Shown: positions 1 to 11,033, numbered from the stretch's first letter. The stretch: 64,000 bases of DNA from Hemileia vastatrix (GCA_030280995.1 JASXTE010000014.1:29110150-29174149); one strand, 5' to 3'. Made by a program: numbers and translations. Notes: generated by a model from the letters alone, not told the origin.

Positions 1-579
1 TATCTTTCCCTGATTGATCCACCTACTATCACCATTCCAAAATCTTCAGAAGTCCAAATTCTGGCCACTTACAAATTTTATGAGCTTCCAATCTGTAAGT
101 ACCACATTAATTCATCTAATTTCTTCAACAAAAATAATTACTGATCCAATTTTTCTTGTCTAGTTGGCACCCCTCCTCCAGAATCTACTATTGGAGTTGG
201 CCAACCTCTAGAAACTTCTTTGACCCTGGATTATGGGGACATAAAACAACACCTCAGCACCATGTGTTCAAACATGCTGAATGCCTTTGCCCTCCATGGA
301 CCTTTAAATGACTTTGAGAAAACCTTGAGGAAACAACTATTGGACGACCACTGGAAGATTTCTAGGATCATTAAGCACACCTTCATAAAATCCATTCCTG
401 CCTCTTCTTATTCCTCTTCTGAACTTCCATCCAAACCCATTCCTGCCCATTATAATCCATATAATCTCTCCAGCAGGATGCACTTCAAAGAACACAGTGC
501 TTCCCACAACCCCAACAAAAAACAAAAACAACATCATAATCCGGACCAGCCTCCAGAAACTTCATCATCCAGATATTGA
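1..579 (+). pseudogene. AO2 antisense accessory gene, 3' exons, element A (partial)
   Basis: This is the end of the second antisense gene of element A, opposite in strand to its gag-pol. Exon 1-94 encodes an acidic/proline segment (SLIDPPTITIP...) ending in YELPI. A 69-nt intron follows (95-163: GTAAGT donor, ACTGAT branch-like site at 140-145, TCTAG acceptor). The last exon, 164-579, is fully open. It encodes FGTPPPESTIGVG, then the conserved block CSNMLNAFALHGPLNDFEK, WKISRIIKHTF, and a Ser/Lys-rich tail ending TSSSRY. Splicing joins the reading frames exactly. I do not recognise a family for the C-terminal domain. What is visible is intact, but the N-terminal zinc-cluster exon is outside the window, so its status is unknown. 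Confidence 0.7.
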
Positions 580-746
580 CCTCCTGCAAAAAGATTAAAA
601 ACAGAATAATAAAAAAAATAAAGAAAATTAATAACTATAAATTCTAATTTTTATTTTTTTACAGTCTACTAACATACTAATATTAAAAATTGATAAATAA
701 AATAAAAATAAAAGAAATAAAATAAAAGATATAAAATAATACAAAG

Positions 747-824
747 GGTATCCCCCAGCCCATTGATGAGCTGATCCCTTGACACCTTACCCACATCCAA
801 GTGCACCTTGATGTGGATAAACCT
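747..824 (+). repeat. Structured repeat SR-a (element A)
   Basis: About 78 bp, one of five SR-a copies. It has an outer pairing GGTATC...GACACC (one pair decayed here; GGTATC/GATACC in other copies). The loop core is CATTGATGAGC in this copy, CAATTGATGAGC in most others. A second stem, CCACATC(C)AAG with CTTGATGTGG, has a bulged C. Its partner SR-b lies at 945-1020. Confidence 0.7.
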
Positions 825-944
825 TAAATAATTTTAATAATTTGAAATAAGAAACATAAATTAAGGTTAATAATGAGAATAAAAAATAAAAAATGTTATT
901 AATGAAAATTAAAATAAATTAAAATAAAATAAAATGATAAAATA

Positions 945-1020
945 GCATTGCCTGGCTAATTGATGAGCCTTTCCCCACCAATGCTTGCCCACATCTAGGT
1001 GACCCTGATGTGGTAACACC
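945..1020 (+). repeat. Structured repeat SR-b (element A)
   Basis: This is a sister of SR-a with different stem sequences but the same loop core. The outer stem is GCATTG/CAATGC around AATTGATGAGC. The second stem pairs CCACATC with GATGTGG (here CCACATCTAGG and CCTGATGTGG), so stem bases differ from SR-a while pairing is kept. Confidence 0.7.
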
Positions 1021-1401
1021 CTATATTTCTGAATTTAAAATTTTAACAACCCCCATAAAAAATTAAAAGAAAAAAAGAGAAAAAAGAAAATAATCTGAAA
1101 CTACTATCTAGCAAAATCATAAATCATAAATCAAAGAAAGTCCAGCTCCATGGATGGTCCAGATTAAGAGAACATCCAGTAAGAGAAAGTCCAGTCCATA
1201 GAAATGATCACTGGGTAGGCTCCCTCCAATAAGTAAAAATGATGGGAGACCACCAGTGATCCACCACCAACCCAAAAAAACCAAAGATAAAGAAGCCAGT
1301 CCCAAACCAGTTTAAAGTCATAGTGGACATGAAAAATGAATAATAAACAAAAGAACTAGAATTCAACTAGGAAAAACAACAGACTTGAGACAGACATTCT
1401 A

Positions 1402-1702
1402 GGGTAACTATTCTCCAGAGCAGCCAGCTCATCAGTTACCCCCACACTTGCCAAAATAAAATCTAGAAGCCCCCCCTGGGTACCTTCTAACAAAAACACA
1501 AAATTCAACACAATAAACCAAAACCAATAAGAGTGAAGAGTCCAGCACTTGAAAACCAAAAGAAATTCCAATTTAAAGTCATAGAGGACTAAAACCTGTG
1601 AAAAGAAACCAATACTAGGTTTCAACCAAATTAAGAGAAAGGGTTGGAAACAAACAATCTGGGGTAACTGTTCTACAGAGCAGCCAGCCTATCAGTAACC
1701 CC
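1402..1702. repeat. Two GGGTAACT hairpin repeats (element A)
   Basis: Two copies (1402-1443 and 1661-1702) of a motif in which GGGTAACTG and CAGTTACCC form a stem around a loop of about 22 nt that contains GAGCAGCCAGC. Each copy has one or two stem mismatches here. Each is followed by CACTTGC and an AAATCTAGAAGCCCC block. Confidence 0.7.
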
Positions 1703-4700
1703 TACACTTGCTAAGATCAAATCTAGAAGCCCCACCCATGGGTACCTTCTAACAAAAAGTTTCCAACACAAAAATCGCTCTGCAACACCAAATATTACAA
1801 AATTTTAAGAAAGTTCCATAGTTTATTCCCACTGCGGAGTCAATCTTCTTCATGTCTAGTGCCTCTGGGATAAAACCTCTTCACCTGATCTGCAGAAACT
1901 CTCTTCTTTAAGACTGCACCATCCAACTCTTCCAAAACAAAAGAACCTCCAGACACCTGACATATGACTCTTTAAGGTCCATTCCATCTGTCAGCAAATA
2001 TTTTTCCCCACTGACTCTTCAAACTTCTATTATAAACCAAAACCAAACAACCAGGTTTCAAGGGATTCCTGAGTCTATGAGAAAATTTCTTGTGCTAGTA
2101 TTTGACTGATTGATTCCTAATCTTCATCATTCTAGAGTATGCCTTCTCTTAACATTACTCTCTACATTCCAACTGTTGCATCCTGGCACAGAGCAATTCT
2201 TCTGTTGAGTGCACCTCATCCCAATCAATTCCAAGATAAGAGACAGCTTCCAAGTCCACTGTTAGAATAGCTTTCTGACCAAACATTAACACATAAGGAG
2301 AATAGCCATTTGTCCTCTTCACAGTGACCCTATCAGCAAATAACACCAAGGGTAAATAATGAATCCACTTTTCAGCACTATCCCACACATCTTTACCAAA
2401 GCATTCTTGATAAATTGATGGCATCTTTCAACCATGCCTTCAGCTTCAGGATAAAAAGGTTTAGCCACTCTAACTTTTGAACCCACACTAGCCACAGCTT
2501 CTTAAAATTCAGCACCAAACTCTGGCCCACCATCAACAGTCACCAACTTCATCAACCCATACCTATAAATCCACACCATCTTCAAAAGCTATACCACATT
2601 CTTGGCAGTCAAATTGACCAGAGGCACTGCCTCAAACCAACCAGACAAATCATCCCTGGAAAAAATTAAGTATTTATACCTACCCTCTTTAATATGGACA
2701 GCATTTAGACTTACTCTTCCAAAAACATTTGTTTCACCAGTATCACGGCCAACCTCTTTAGGTTTCAAGTGAATTCTTCTTTGAAATTCTTCACAAGATT
2801 GAACCCAACCCTGCACAGCCAACTTCATACCTGGCCACCAAAATCTGTCAGCTACTCTTCTATAAGTCTCCCCAAAGCCTCTATGACCAAGGTCTTTATG
2901 CAAAGACTTCAACAAAACTTCTTGACCCTTCTTCTGAGTCACAGCAACTTGAGGATTAGGATGTCTCCTCCTCATCAACCTTCTTCCTGACACATAAAAT
3001 CCAGGACTCTTCTTCTTGATTGCCAACCAAGTTTCATCATTGCAACTATCTGGCCTATCCAAGGTCAACAGATATTCCACCATAATAACATAAAACCCAG
3101 ACTGACCCTAGGTCTCATCTTCAAAATCCAACAAAACAACATCCAAGGGTACAACTCTGTCATCAAAATCAGCAGTGTGAACATGAGAAAATTGGCCAGC
3201 CCAACCAAGATACCAATCCTTAAATTTTGGCACATACTTCTCTTTCCACTGAATCTTGTGAGAATCCAGTTCACTAACAAAAACACCATTTTCCAAACTT
3301 GAGCTGTCCCAAAAAACAACTCCATCTTCATCAAAAAAAACATCCTAATCACCAGAATCAAGATCAGATCCAGCCAGTTTAGCCTTTTGGGGGAGGTAAG
3401 AAAAGTATTCAGCACCCTTTGTGCTGGCCCTAACCACTGGAACACCTTCATTAAACTCTTCAGCCTCAGAATCTTCATCTGTAGTTGGCCTCCTTGATAA
3501 TCCATCAGGCATTGTAAAAGTTTTGCCTGGTTTGTGTACCAGGTCAAATGAAAAATGTTGAATAAATGCCACCCACCTAGTCATTGGAGCATTTGGAAGA
3601 CTAGGTGTATTGATCATCTTAACCAAATATTTTGCATCCACCTGCAGCTCAAAATGGTGCCCCCACAAAACAGTCTGTAGCTTCTTTAAAATTTTTGCTA
3701 CACCACACAATTCCAACTTAGGTTGAGAATACGTAGATTCCACTTCATTAAAAACCACAGACTCATATCTTACTGGCCTGACCCTCCCAGTGTTATCTTC
3801 CTGACACAAAACAGCACCAGCAGCAATATAGCTTGAGTCCACTTCCAGATAAATTTTTCCAGCACCAACACCATAATCCAACTTGTGAAGAACAATATCT
3901 TCCCCAACAACTTTTTTCAACTTCTGAAAATCCTCTTCACACTCTTCAGTCCATTCCAAATCTGCATCTTTCCTGGTCAACCTCCTTAAAGGTGAAGCCA
4001 ACAAAGAAAAATCATTAATAAAAATCCTGACATATACACATACACCCAAAAATCCCCTGACTTCAGTGGTATTTTTAGGCCTTGGCCATGACTGAATTTT
4101 ATTAATCTTTTTCTTTGCCATAATCCTTCCCTCTCTACACACTACATGACACAGAATTTACAAAGCAGGAACACAACAACAAAACTTTGACCCTTAAATG
4201 ATCAAACCAGCCTCTTCAATCCTAAACAATACTCTCTCTAGAGTTATTGCATATTCCCAAACAAAACTCCTTATGTCAGGGTTCTTTGTTAACACCTCAT
4301 TATTATATTCAGTGGATGGTCCTTTAGTTCAACCATCATCAATAAAAATACCTGCATGAGTAGATACCTCATCCTGAAAAATTCAAGCCATCGGTGTTTT
4401 ATATACTGCTACTGAATTACTTGCTCCTTGAGGCAACCTAGTGAGCTGAAATCTTCCCAAAGGAGTCTCAAAGGTTGTGAGAGGCCTTGAATCTGTATGA
4501 AGTTCCTTCTCGTCATAACCACCCATAATATCACCCAAACCATAACACACCCTTCTAGAAAAAGCTTTCACAAAATCCTCTGAACTTGGTGGAATACCAG
4601 CATCCTTGATAGTGACTCTATTCAAGGTTCTAAGATCATGAACCACCCTCAACTTTCCATTCTGCTTCTTCAAACAGAAAAATGGACTTGAGTAACTGTA

Positions 4701-5220
4701 TACCAATTGTTTGTATAACCCACTCCTGACTCTTCCCCTAATAATCTTCACAAAATCCTCTCTGATAGCAGCTGGGATTGGAATAGGTTTGATTTGCCAA
4801 GGTTCATGACAAAACACAGGAATCAAGTAAGGTTCCCCATAAAAGTGCTTCAACACACCTCTTTCCACCTCAACAAAAGCCACAGCTTTTTCTCTTAGCA
4901 CAATAACATGCAACAACAACTTCTTTTCTTCTTCAGACAACCACCAATCAGGACCAAAATAAACAACTTTCAACCTTTCCACAGTAGCCCTAGTCATCTC
5001 TAAAAATTCTGGAGGATTCTTCACCAAAGGAGTACAGTACGGATATCTTGACAAAGGAAGTCTCTTCAAGGGCTGATTCAAACCCACAGGCATAGGCTCA
5101 TTGACAGGCCTAATCTTCTGTGCTACCTTCTTATACTTTGCCGCTCGACCTTCAACTTGAGGGATCTTCAGGAAATCTTCACCACCAGACCTGGAACAAA
5201 AACCAAGGGTTTCCCATTGC

Positions 5221-5780
5221 TCACAAGTGTGGCCAAGGTAATTCTTTTGAAAGGTGTAGAAGAAACCCTAGCGGTGCACAATTGGGAGGAATTACTTTTA
5301 GACCCCAATCTCACCACTCCAAAACTTTTCCGCAATTCCAAATCTTCATCTTCACTTCCATCTTCCAAATCTTCAAATCTTGATTCATCTTACGAATCAA
5401 CTCTCTTAAAATTGTGCAATTTAACCTCATGCTGGAGGCCCAAAAATTGATCTTGATGATCTTCTTTCTTTATAATTTTCTGAAGTTTGAACTCATGCTG
5501 GAGGCCCAAAAATTGATCTTGACTTTTTTCACAAAAAAATTTTGAATCTTCTTTCTTCATAATCTTCAGATTTTTATTTTTATTTTTTTGAATTACCTTG
5601 AAATTTATATCATCTTTTCTTGAGTTTTCTTCTGACCTACAAAAATAACCAGGGGTTTCCCCAATGCTCACAGGTGTGGCCCAGGTAATGTTTTTGAAAG
5701 GTGTAGAAGAAACCCTAGTGGTGCACAATTGGGAGGACTTACTTTTAGACCCCAATCTCACCACCCCAAAACTTTTCCGC
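5221..5780 (-). repeat. Direct duplication in the pol linker (element A)
   Basis: Two 113-bp direct repeats (5221-5333 and 5668-5780) encode KSFGVVRLGSKSKSSQLCT followed by RVSSTPFK. The same pair is present in B (34810-34922, 35256-35369) and C (60222-60333, 60668-60779), so the duplication predates the divergence of these copies. Short repeats around DQFLGLQHE lie between the two units. Confidence 0.75.
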
Positions 5781-6022
5781 ATATCTTTCAATAAAGATAT
5801 ATAACTAATCTTCTTCCTTGAGCTTGAATTAAAAATAATTGAGAATCTTGGGACAGAAAAAGAAACTTGATAAAAAACTTGATGAATACTTGCAGAGAAG
5901 AGAAAAATTAAAAAGAGAAAGTTGAAAATCCACTTGGTATATCTCCAAGGGATCTGACCTACTACAACCTGGGATTTCCTCATCTTGGGGAGAGGTTGTA
6001 GCACTAGGGTGATCAGACCTTC

Positions 6023-6026
6023 TCAT
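6023..6026 (-). promoter_or_regulatory. gag-pro stop / pol start overlap (ATGA)
   Basis: On the minus strand the gag-pro stop TGA (6025-6023) overlaps the pol ATG (6026-6024). C and B have TAATG at the homologous place. This layout is typical of termination-coupled reinitiation rather than a ribosomal frameshift within a long overlap. Confidence 0.55.
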
Positions 6027-8404
6027 TCTAAAAAAGACAGACCCTCACTAGAGCCTGAGCCACACTCTAAAAAACCAGAGGCAGAACCCACTTCTCTTCT
6101 TCTCCTACAACAATCCATGCACTGGCACATTGAAGATAAACCAGGCCTGGTCTCCCAACTATCCTCTCCAGGGGATGATAACCTCATGTGAAGTCTCCTT
6201 TCATCTTCACCAGTCAACTCCAAACTGATTCCCAAATCAAATTGACAACCAATTCTTGCCTGAAAATCCATCAAGAATGGCCCACCCAAAACAGCTTTAA
6301 CTGTTCCCTTAGCAATATAAAAATGAACCTTCCCTGATGCTCCACCAACATCTAACTTCACAAACTAAGAATTTCCAAATAATTCAGTGACATGGCCACC
6401 AATCCCTCTCAAATTCCCACCAATACCAGTTTTGATGGGGAGGACCAAATGAGGAGACTCAAACAAAGAAATCAGGTTCATCTGAGAGCCTGAATCCACC
6501 AATTCCCTTGCCTCCCTGCCATTCAGAGTGACATTGACATACCCCAGAGGAGCAGAAAAATGAGTTTCCAACCCCTCACCAAACTTTTCAGCAGAATCAC
6601 AAGTGTATTCCACCTCCCCAGAAGAAACTATTCTCCTGGTGAACAACTTTTTCTGTCTATCAGCCAACCCTGGACTGATAGCATACAATTCCCCATAAGA
6701 AATGGAAACCTGACCCTGATTCATCCTTTCAAGAACATATTCAATAACATTAGATTTACCAGAAACCACTGGCCTTTAAAAGGGAGCCCTTGGCTTTACT
6801 ACCTTGCTCCTAGAAGCTTCTTGAGGACCAGCACTACAAACAGATTTACCATCAACAGGAGACAAACCAGATCCCTCACCAGAACCTCTAATTCCAGCAG
6901 GCTTTGGAAATGAAGCCAAAGGGACATCCTCCTCAGAGTCAGAATCAACCTCCATTGGCATTGGCTCACCATTCATGTCCAATGCACCAAAACTAGGGGG
7001 ACCCATGTCATCCATACCCTTCTACATCTTTTACAGCTCCTCATTGCTGTACCTCTTCCTAGCTGCACTCAGCTTAGGATCCACCTTTGAAGCATTTGAA
7101 TTTGGTTGGGCCTTAGAACTGCTCTTAAGCCTTCCAACCTTCCCTGCTTCAACATCATAAACACCAGCTAAGAATTCTACACTTGACTGTCCACCACAGG
7201 AATACAACTCCAAACCACCAAAGGAAGTAGAAAAAGTGACCTTATTGACCTCCTTCCCCTTTCCCTTGACATCATCATCCTCCTTACCAGAAGACTTCCC
7301 ATGATCAGGAATCTTCTCAAACCTTGGCATCCTTTGATTGAGACCACCCCTTCTCCTGGACAAATCAACAGGAGACTGCCCCTCACTGGGCTTCAAAAAT
7401 GAACCATCAGGGAACTTGAAAACCCTGCCATCAAATTCTACTTTTCCTTCAGACATATCCCTGTTCAATGCCCAAAAATCATTGGACCTGTTTCCCCTCC
7501 TGCTGCAATAAGAGCAGACCCAAGAATCACTCCTACCAGCCCTCCTATAAAAATTTCCAGGTTGAGAAGGTGTCTTATTGACCTTCTTAGCCTCCTGAAC
7601 AAAAATATGCAGCTGCTTTGTGAGATCAGCCAGCTGCTCCACCACTGGGTCCCTCTCCTGTTTGGGAACCTGCACCATATTCTTCTCCTTCTTCTTCACC
7701 CTAACTTCCTCTTCAGCCAGAGCCTCACTGACTTCGCTGACATATTTGGCACACCCCTCCTGATAGGTGTCCACAGCCAATAACTTCAAATCGGCCTCAA
7801 TAGCCTCCTTCAACTTATCCAAGGTAGGAAACTTCTGGTCCCCATTAGAAAGAGTCTTCATCAAGTCTTTCCTTGACAGCTCCTTCAAAACATCCATCCT
7901 GACATCTCTAGCCAGGGAAGACCAAAAAACATCCTTGGCAGCATTTTCATGTTCCAGCTCCTCCACTTCCACCAATTATTCCACCACAGGATCAAACTGT
8001 AGCAGAAACTTTCTGTAACTATGCAAGTTACCAACACCACCATAAGATTGCCATTCACTGACAACCTTGTTCAGATCCACCATAGTGAACCTGACACCCC
8101 ATCTATCTACCATCTCCCTACACAATAACTTCCAATCCCTCTTCTTGTAGCCAGACATGGCCACAATTTCCTTCTCCAATGTCCTATCACCAATGAAGAA
8201 GATAATCTGCTTAACCTTGTCCAGGTAAGAAGCACCATACACTCCAGCAGCAGTTTCATACTTCTCCAGAAACCACTTGACATCCTCCTCATTAAACTTG
8301 GTACAATCCCAAGTTTCAATACTAACACATTCCTTGAACATCACAGCAAGAGGACAATCTCCCCCACTGAAAGTCACCACATGAATAGAGGAACCAGAAG
8401 CCAT
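6023..8404 (-). pseudogene. gag-protease of element A, disrupted by in-frame stops
   Basis: One reading frame of 794 codons from MASGSSIHVV at 8404, chosen because the same MASGSS start occurs in B and C. The capsid-like domain (residues 1-300) includes DVKWFLEKYETAAGV, YKKRDWKLLCREMVDRWG and LSRKDLMKTLSNGDQK. A zinc-knuckle site follows near residue 300, decayed here (CSYCSRRGNRSNDF; His and last Cys lost). An acidic linker (DSDSEEDVPLAS) precedes a retropepsin-like aspartic protease with active site LVDSGSQMNLIS (about 6520-6450) and FLMDFQARIG downstream. In-frame stops lie at 7978-7976, 7033-7031, 7024-7022, 6778-6776 and 6367-6365. Function if intact: virus-like particle protein plus maturation protease. 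Confidence 0.85.
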
Positions 8405-8470
8405 TCCTTCAGACCAAAACACCAAAAAGAGCCAACCAAAAAAAAGATTCCAAAGACCTAGCAAGTTCTT

Positions 8471-8487
8471 CCCCACGTTGGGCACAA
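8471..8487 (-). other. Primer-binding site of element A
   Basis: On the sense strand, TGCCCAACGTGGGG lies a few bases after the end of the LTR. C has the cleaner TGGCGCCCAACGTGGGG and B has TGGCACCCAACATTGGG. The leading TGG fits pairing with a tRNA 3' CCA end. I cannot name the tRNA. Confidence 0.6.
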
Positions 8488-8491
8488 GAAA

Positions 8492-9581
8492 TGTAGACAA
8501 TCCTATAGTACTAGCTATAGGCCTTAACCAAGGGAGTTGGGGAAAAACCAGAGAGAAAATCCCCTGTCCCTTTAGAAAAATAGAGTGAGATTTACTTGCT
8601 AATGTAAGTTGGTTCCTGTTTGCTAAAGCCCCTTTTTCAACACACTTGACTGCTTCATGAGCCAAGAAAGTAGTCCCCAGACAGACTACCAGACCAAAGA
8701 AATGAAATGTAGACCAATGTCCACACCAGAGAAAGCAAAGATACTTGATGTAGGATGCAAATCTACACCAGAGACAGCAATAATACTTGATATAGCTTGC
8801 AAGACTATACCAGAGAACCTGTTGCCAAAGTTGAGTTAAATGAAGAACTAACCTTGCAAAAACCACAGCCAATTGTGGCCAAAAAACAGTGAAAACTGAG
8901 TGAGTAACAAGGATATCACCTCCAGATTGTTGTATGATAATTAAAGTTGCCCCAAACTGTCTTATTCCCTATGTACACACAGACCACTATCTAAGAGCCC
9001 ATGCACACCAACAAATTTGGCACCTGTACCAGCCAAATTGAATAAAAACCTTCCAGAAGCGATCCCCAACCTTCTAAAACAGAGGTGGGCATGCCGCCTG
9101 ACGTCGGAGGTGTCACCTGAAGCAGTATGGTCTCCTGAATCCAGAAAACCAATAAAAACACCTAATCTACTTAGAAAAATTCACTACAACTACTAAAACC
9201 CTTAAAACACAAAATTATGCTATATTAAAATTTAGACATGAAATATAGAGCTAAATTAGCCCTATCTAATGGTACTAAGCACTTAACCCTAAGACTTAAT
9301 GTTAGCCCGTAATCCAGGAAAAACAAAATTAAATAGCTATCTTTTATAACTGAAAAATGAGGAAATGACACCTTAAACTTAGAGTATGAAAAATATTATC
9401 AAGACATGAAATATAGAAAAAAACTGGGGCTATTCAATGATAGTACCCAAATACTTGGAGTCCCAATATTCACGGAATAAATCCAGAAAAACACCGAATT
9501 CTTCAACAGATGCCAATTAAAACATGCACAAACAGGGCCAAACAACACAACAATGGCCCCTTCCAATGTTGGAAGACCACA
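8492..9581 (-). repeat. 5' LTR of element A (1090 bp)
   Basis: On the plus strand it runs from TGTAGACAATCC to GGAAGACCACA; on the sense strand it is TGTGGTC...GTCTACA with TG/CA ends. It matches the LTRs of B and C along its length. It contains a 42-bp tandem repeat (8723-8806 plus a partial third unit) and a short sense ORF ending GVHGLLDSGLCVH. Confidence 0.9.
8723..8816. repeat. 42-bp tandem repeat within family 1 LTR
   Basis: Two 42-bp units (8723-8764 and 8765-8806) begin ACACCAGAGA and share ATACTTGAT.TAG..TGCAA, followed by a partial ATACCAGAGA. Equivalent units occur in the other family 1 LTRs (for example around 33682, 52120 and 63700). They could be enhancer-type repeats; that is inference. 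Confidence 0.65.
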
Positions 9582-9831
9582 ACGGCTATCTTTTAGAATT
9601 TAAAAATGAGAAAATGAACCCTTAAAGCTTGGAATATGAGAAATTTCACGAAGACATAAAATATAGAGAAAAACCAGGGGTCTCCAATGGTAGCACCCAC
9701 ATTCCCACAGTCCCAATATTCACTGAATAAAAGCAGAAAAACACCCATTTTTTCAACCAATGTCAATTAAGACATACCAAAGCAGTGCCAAACAGACCAA
9801 CAAAGGCCTCTGCCAATGTTGGAAGACGACA
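9582..9831 (-). mobile_element. Truncated family 1 LTR fragment hosting element A
   Basis: A 250-bp piece matches the last quarter of a family 1 LTR as read on the plus strand, from GGCTATCTTTTA to GGAAGACGACA. It abuts the right edge of A, consistent with A having inserted into this LTR and the remainder lying left of the window. The next 54 bp (9832-9885) have no recognisable feature. Confidence 0.65.
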
Positions 9832-9885
9832 GCGTAATTTGAGGAGAGTAAAAATTTTGAACTATAACCTAAGGAATTTTGCCCT

Positions 9886-10986
9886 TGTAGAAAATCCCTA
9901 TAATACTAGCTATAGACCTTGACCAAGGGAGTTGAAGAAAACCCATAGGGAAAGTCTTCTGTCCCCTTAGAAAAAAAAAGTGAGATTTACCTGCTACAGT
10001 AAATTTGTTCCAGTTTTATAAAGCCCCTTTTCCAACACACTTGACTGCCTGATCAGCCAAGAAATTAGTCTCCAGACAGACTACCAAGCCAAAGAACTGA
10101 AATGTAGACCAATGTCCACACCAGAGAAAGCAATTATACATGATGTAGGTTGCAAATCCACACCAGAGACAGCAATAATCCTTTATATAGCTTGCAAGAC
10201 TATACCAGAGAAACCAGTTGCCAAATTAAGTTAAAGAAGAACTCACCTTGCAACAAGCACAGCCAATTGTGGCCAAAAAACAGTGAAAACTGAGTGAGGA
10301 ACAATGATATTACTTCTGGATGGTTGTATGATAATTAAAGTTGCCCCAAACTGTCTTATTCATTATGTACACACAGACCACTATCTAGGAGCCCATGGAA
10401 ATCAAAGAATTTGGCGTTCTTGAGTGCCAAATTGTATAAAACGCCTCTAGAAATGCTTCCTAGCCTTATAGCACTAAGGTGGGTGGGCTGCCCAACATTG
10501 GGAGGCCTTCCTGAGGTGTTTGAACATCCCTGAAGGCACAAAACCATTAAAAACCACCAAAAATACTCAAGATACTTAGAAATATCTACTATAACCACTA
10601 AAACCATTTAAAACACATAATTAGGCTATAACAAATTCAAGAAATTAAATTTAGAGAAAAATTAGCTCATTCTAAAGGTACTAAGCACTTAACCCTAAGA
10701 CTTAAGGCTAGCCTGTAAAACACAAAAACAAATTTAAATAGCTATCTTTTTAAATTAAGAATGAGAAATTTTCCCTTTAATATTTAAAATCTGAAAAATA
10801 TCATCACAACATAAAATATAGAAACAATGCGGGGCTATCCAATGGTAGTACTCACATACACACAGTCAAAATATTCACTGAATAAAAGCATAAAAACACC
10901 CATTTATTCAACCAATGTCAATTAAGACATGACAAAACAGTTCCAAACAGACCAGCCTAGGCCTCTGCAAATTTTAGAAGAACACA
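9886..10986 (-). repeat. 3' LTR of G1 (1101 bp)
   Basis: On the plus strand it starts TGTAGAAAATCC and ends TTAGAAGAACACA, directly followed by TCCTCCCTC, the complement of the polypurine tract. It is visibly more diverged than the LTRs of A, B and C. It contains a sense-strand short ORF (10607-10356) ending FHGLLDSGLCVHNE. Confidence 0.85.
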
Positions 10987-11033
10987 TCCTCCCTCAGATT
11001 GAGAATTTCCACATTCTCCTTCTCCAAAACTAC

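Larger units (their letters stand above)
580..1839. other. Non-coding convergent region between AO2 and pol of element A
   Basis: No credible ORF is present. AO2 (plus) and pol (minus) end facing each other across this stretch. It contains AT-rich low-complexity DNA (590-745, 820-940, 1040-1090), the structured repeats SR-a and SR-b, and two GGGTAACT hairpins. It also holds two copies of an AGTTTAAAGTCATAG...GGAC motif (around 1312 and 1570) and two copies of a TCTAGAAGCCCC...GGGTACCTTCTAAC block (1463-1490 and 1722-1752). The same order of motifs recurs in G2, B and C, so this is a conserved element region rather than random filler. Confidence 0.75.
1840..6026 (-). pseudogene. pol of element A (reverse transcriptase, RNase H, integrase), disrupted
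   Basis: The start ATG at 6026 overlaps the gag-pro stop (ATGA). A basic/acidic linker (6026-5100) includes a 113-bp internal duplication. Reverse transcriptase follows (about 5090-4150), with GLGDIMGGYDEKELHTDSRP, the LTRLPQGASNSVAVY block and an AGIFIDDG catalytic box. RNase H comes next (about 3920-3480: YLEVDSSYIAAGAVL and QLELCGVAKILKKLQ-like segments). The integrase has the zinc-finger region HKDLGHRGFGETYRR (its CX2C is now CEEF) and the core with LNAVHI and TVDGGP-like Asp blocks. The natural end is the TGA at 1842-1840. Frameshifts and stops include ones near 5850, 5100, 4380-4150, 3350 and 2590-2420, and a TAA within the terminal GPYRI-like motif near 1975. It would make the replication enzymes if intact; it is a pseudogene here. 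Confidence 0.85.
1..9581 (-). mobile_element. Element A: family 1 Ty3-type LTR retrotransposon, left end outside window
   Basis: Read on the minus strand it has a 5' LTR (8492-9581), a primer-binding site, gag-protease (8404-6023), pol (6026-1840), a non-coding 3' region (1839-580) and then the tail of an antisense gene (1-579, plus strand). The rest of the antisense module and the 3' LTR lie left of the window. Organisation and sequence match B and C throughout. Its right edge abuts 9582-9831, the remainder of a similar LTR, so A appears to have landed inside an older LTR. The target duplication cannot be checked because the left end is missing. Gag-pro and pol carry several stops and frameshifts, so this copy cannot make a complete set of proteins. 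Confidence 0.9.

Noticed and set aside
337..537. Minus-strand ORF of 66 residues opposite the AO2 last exon
   Set aside because: It is a shadow of the conserved plus-strand exon, with hydrophobic low-complexity sequence and no counterpart kept in the other copies.
747..1020. Hammerhead-type ribozyme in SR-a/SR-b
   Set aside because: TGATGA-like bases are present but there is no GAAA box in the right place and no three-way junction. A structured repeat is a safer description.
3065..3547. Minus-strand ORF of 160 residues overlapping pol of A (similar one at 58068-58550 in C)
   Set aside because: It is the alternative frame of the RNase H-integrase linker; the true frame carries the conserved residues and aligns across A, B and C.
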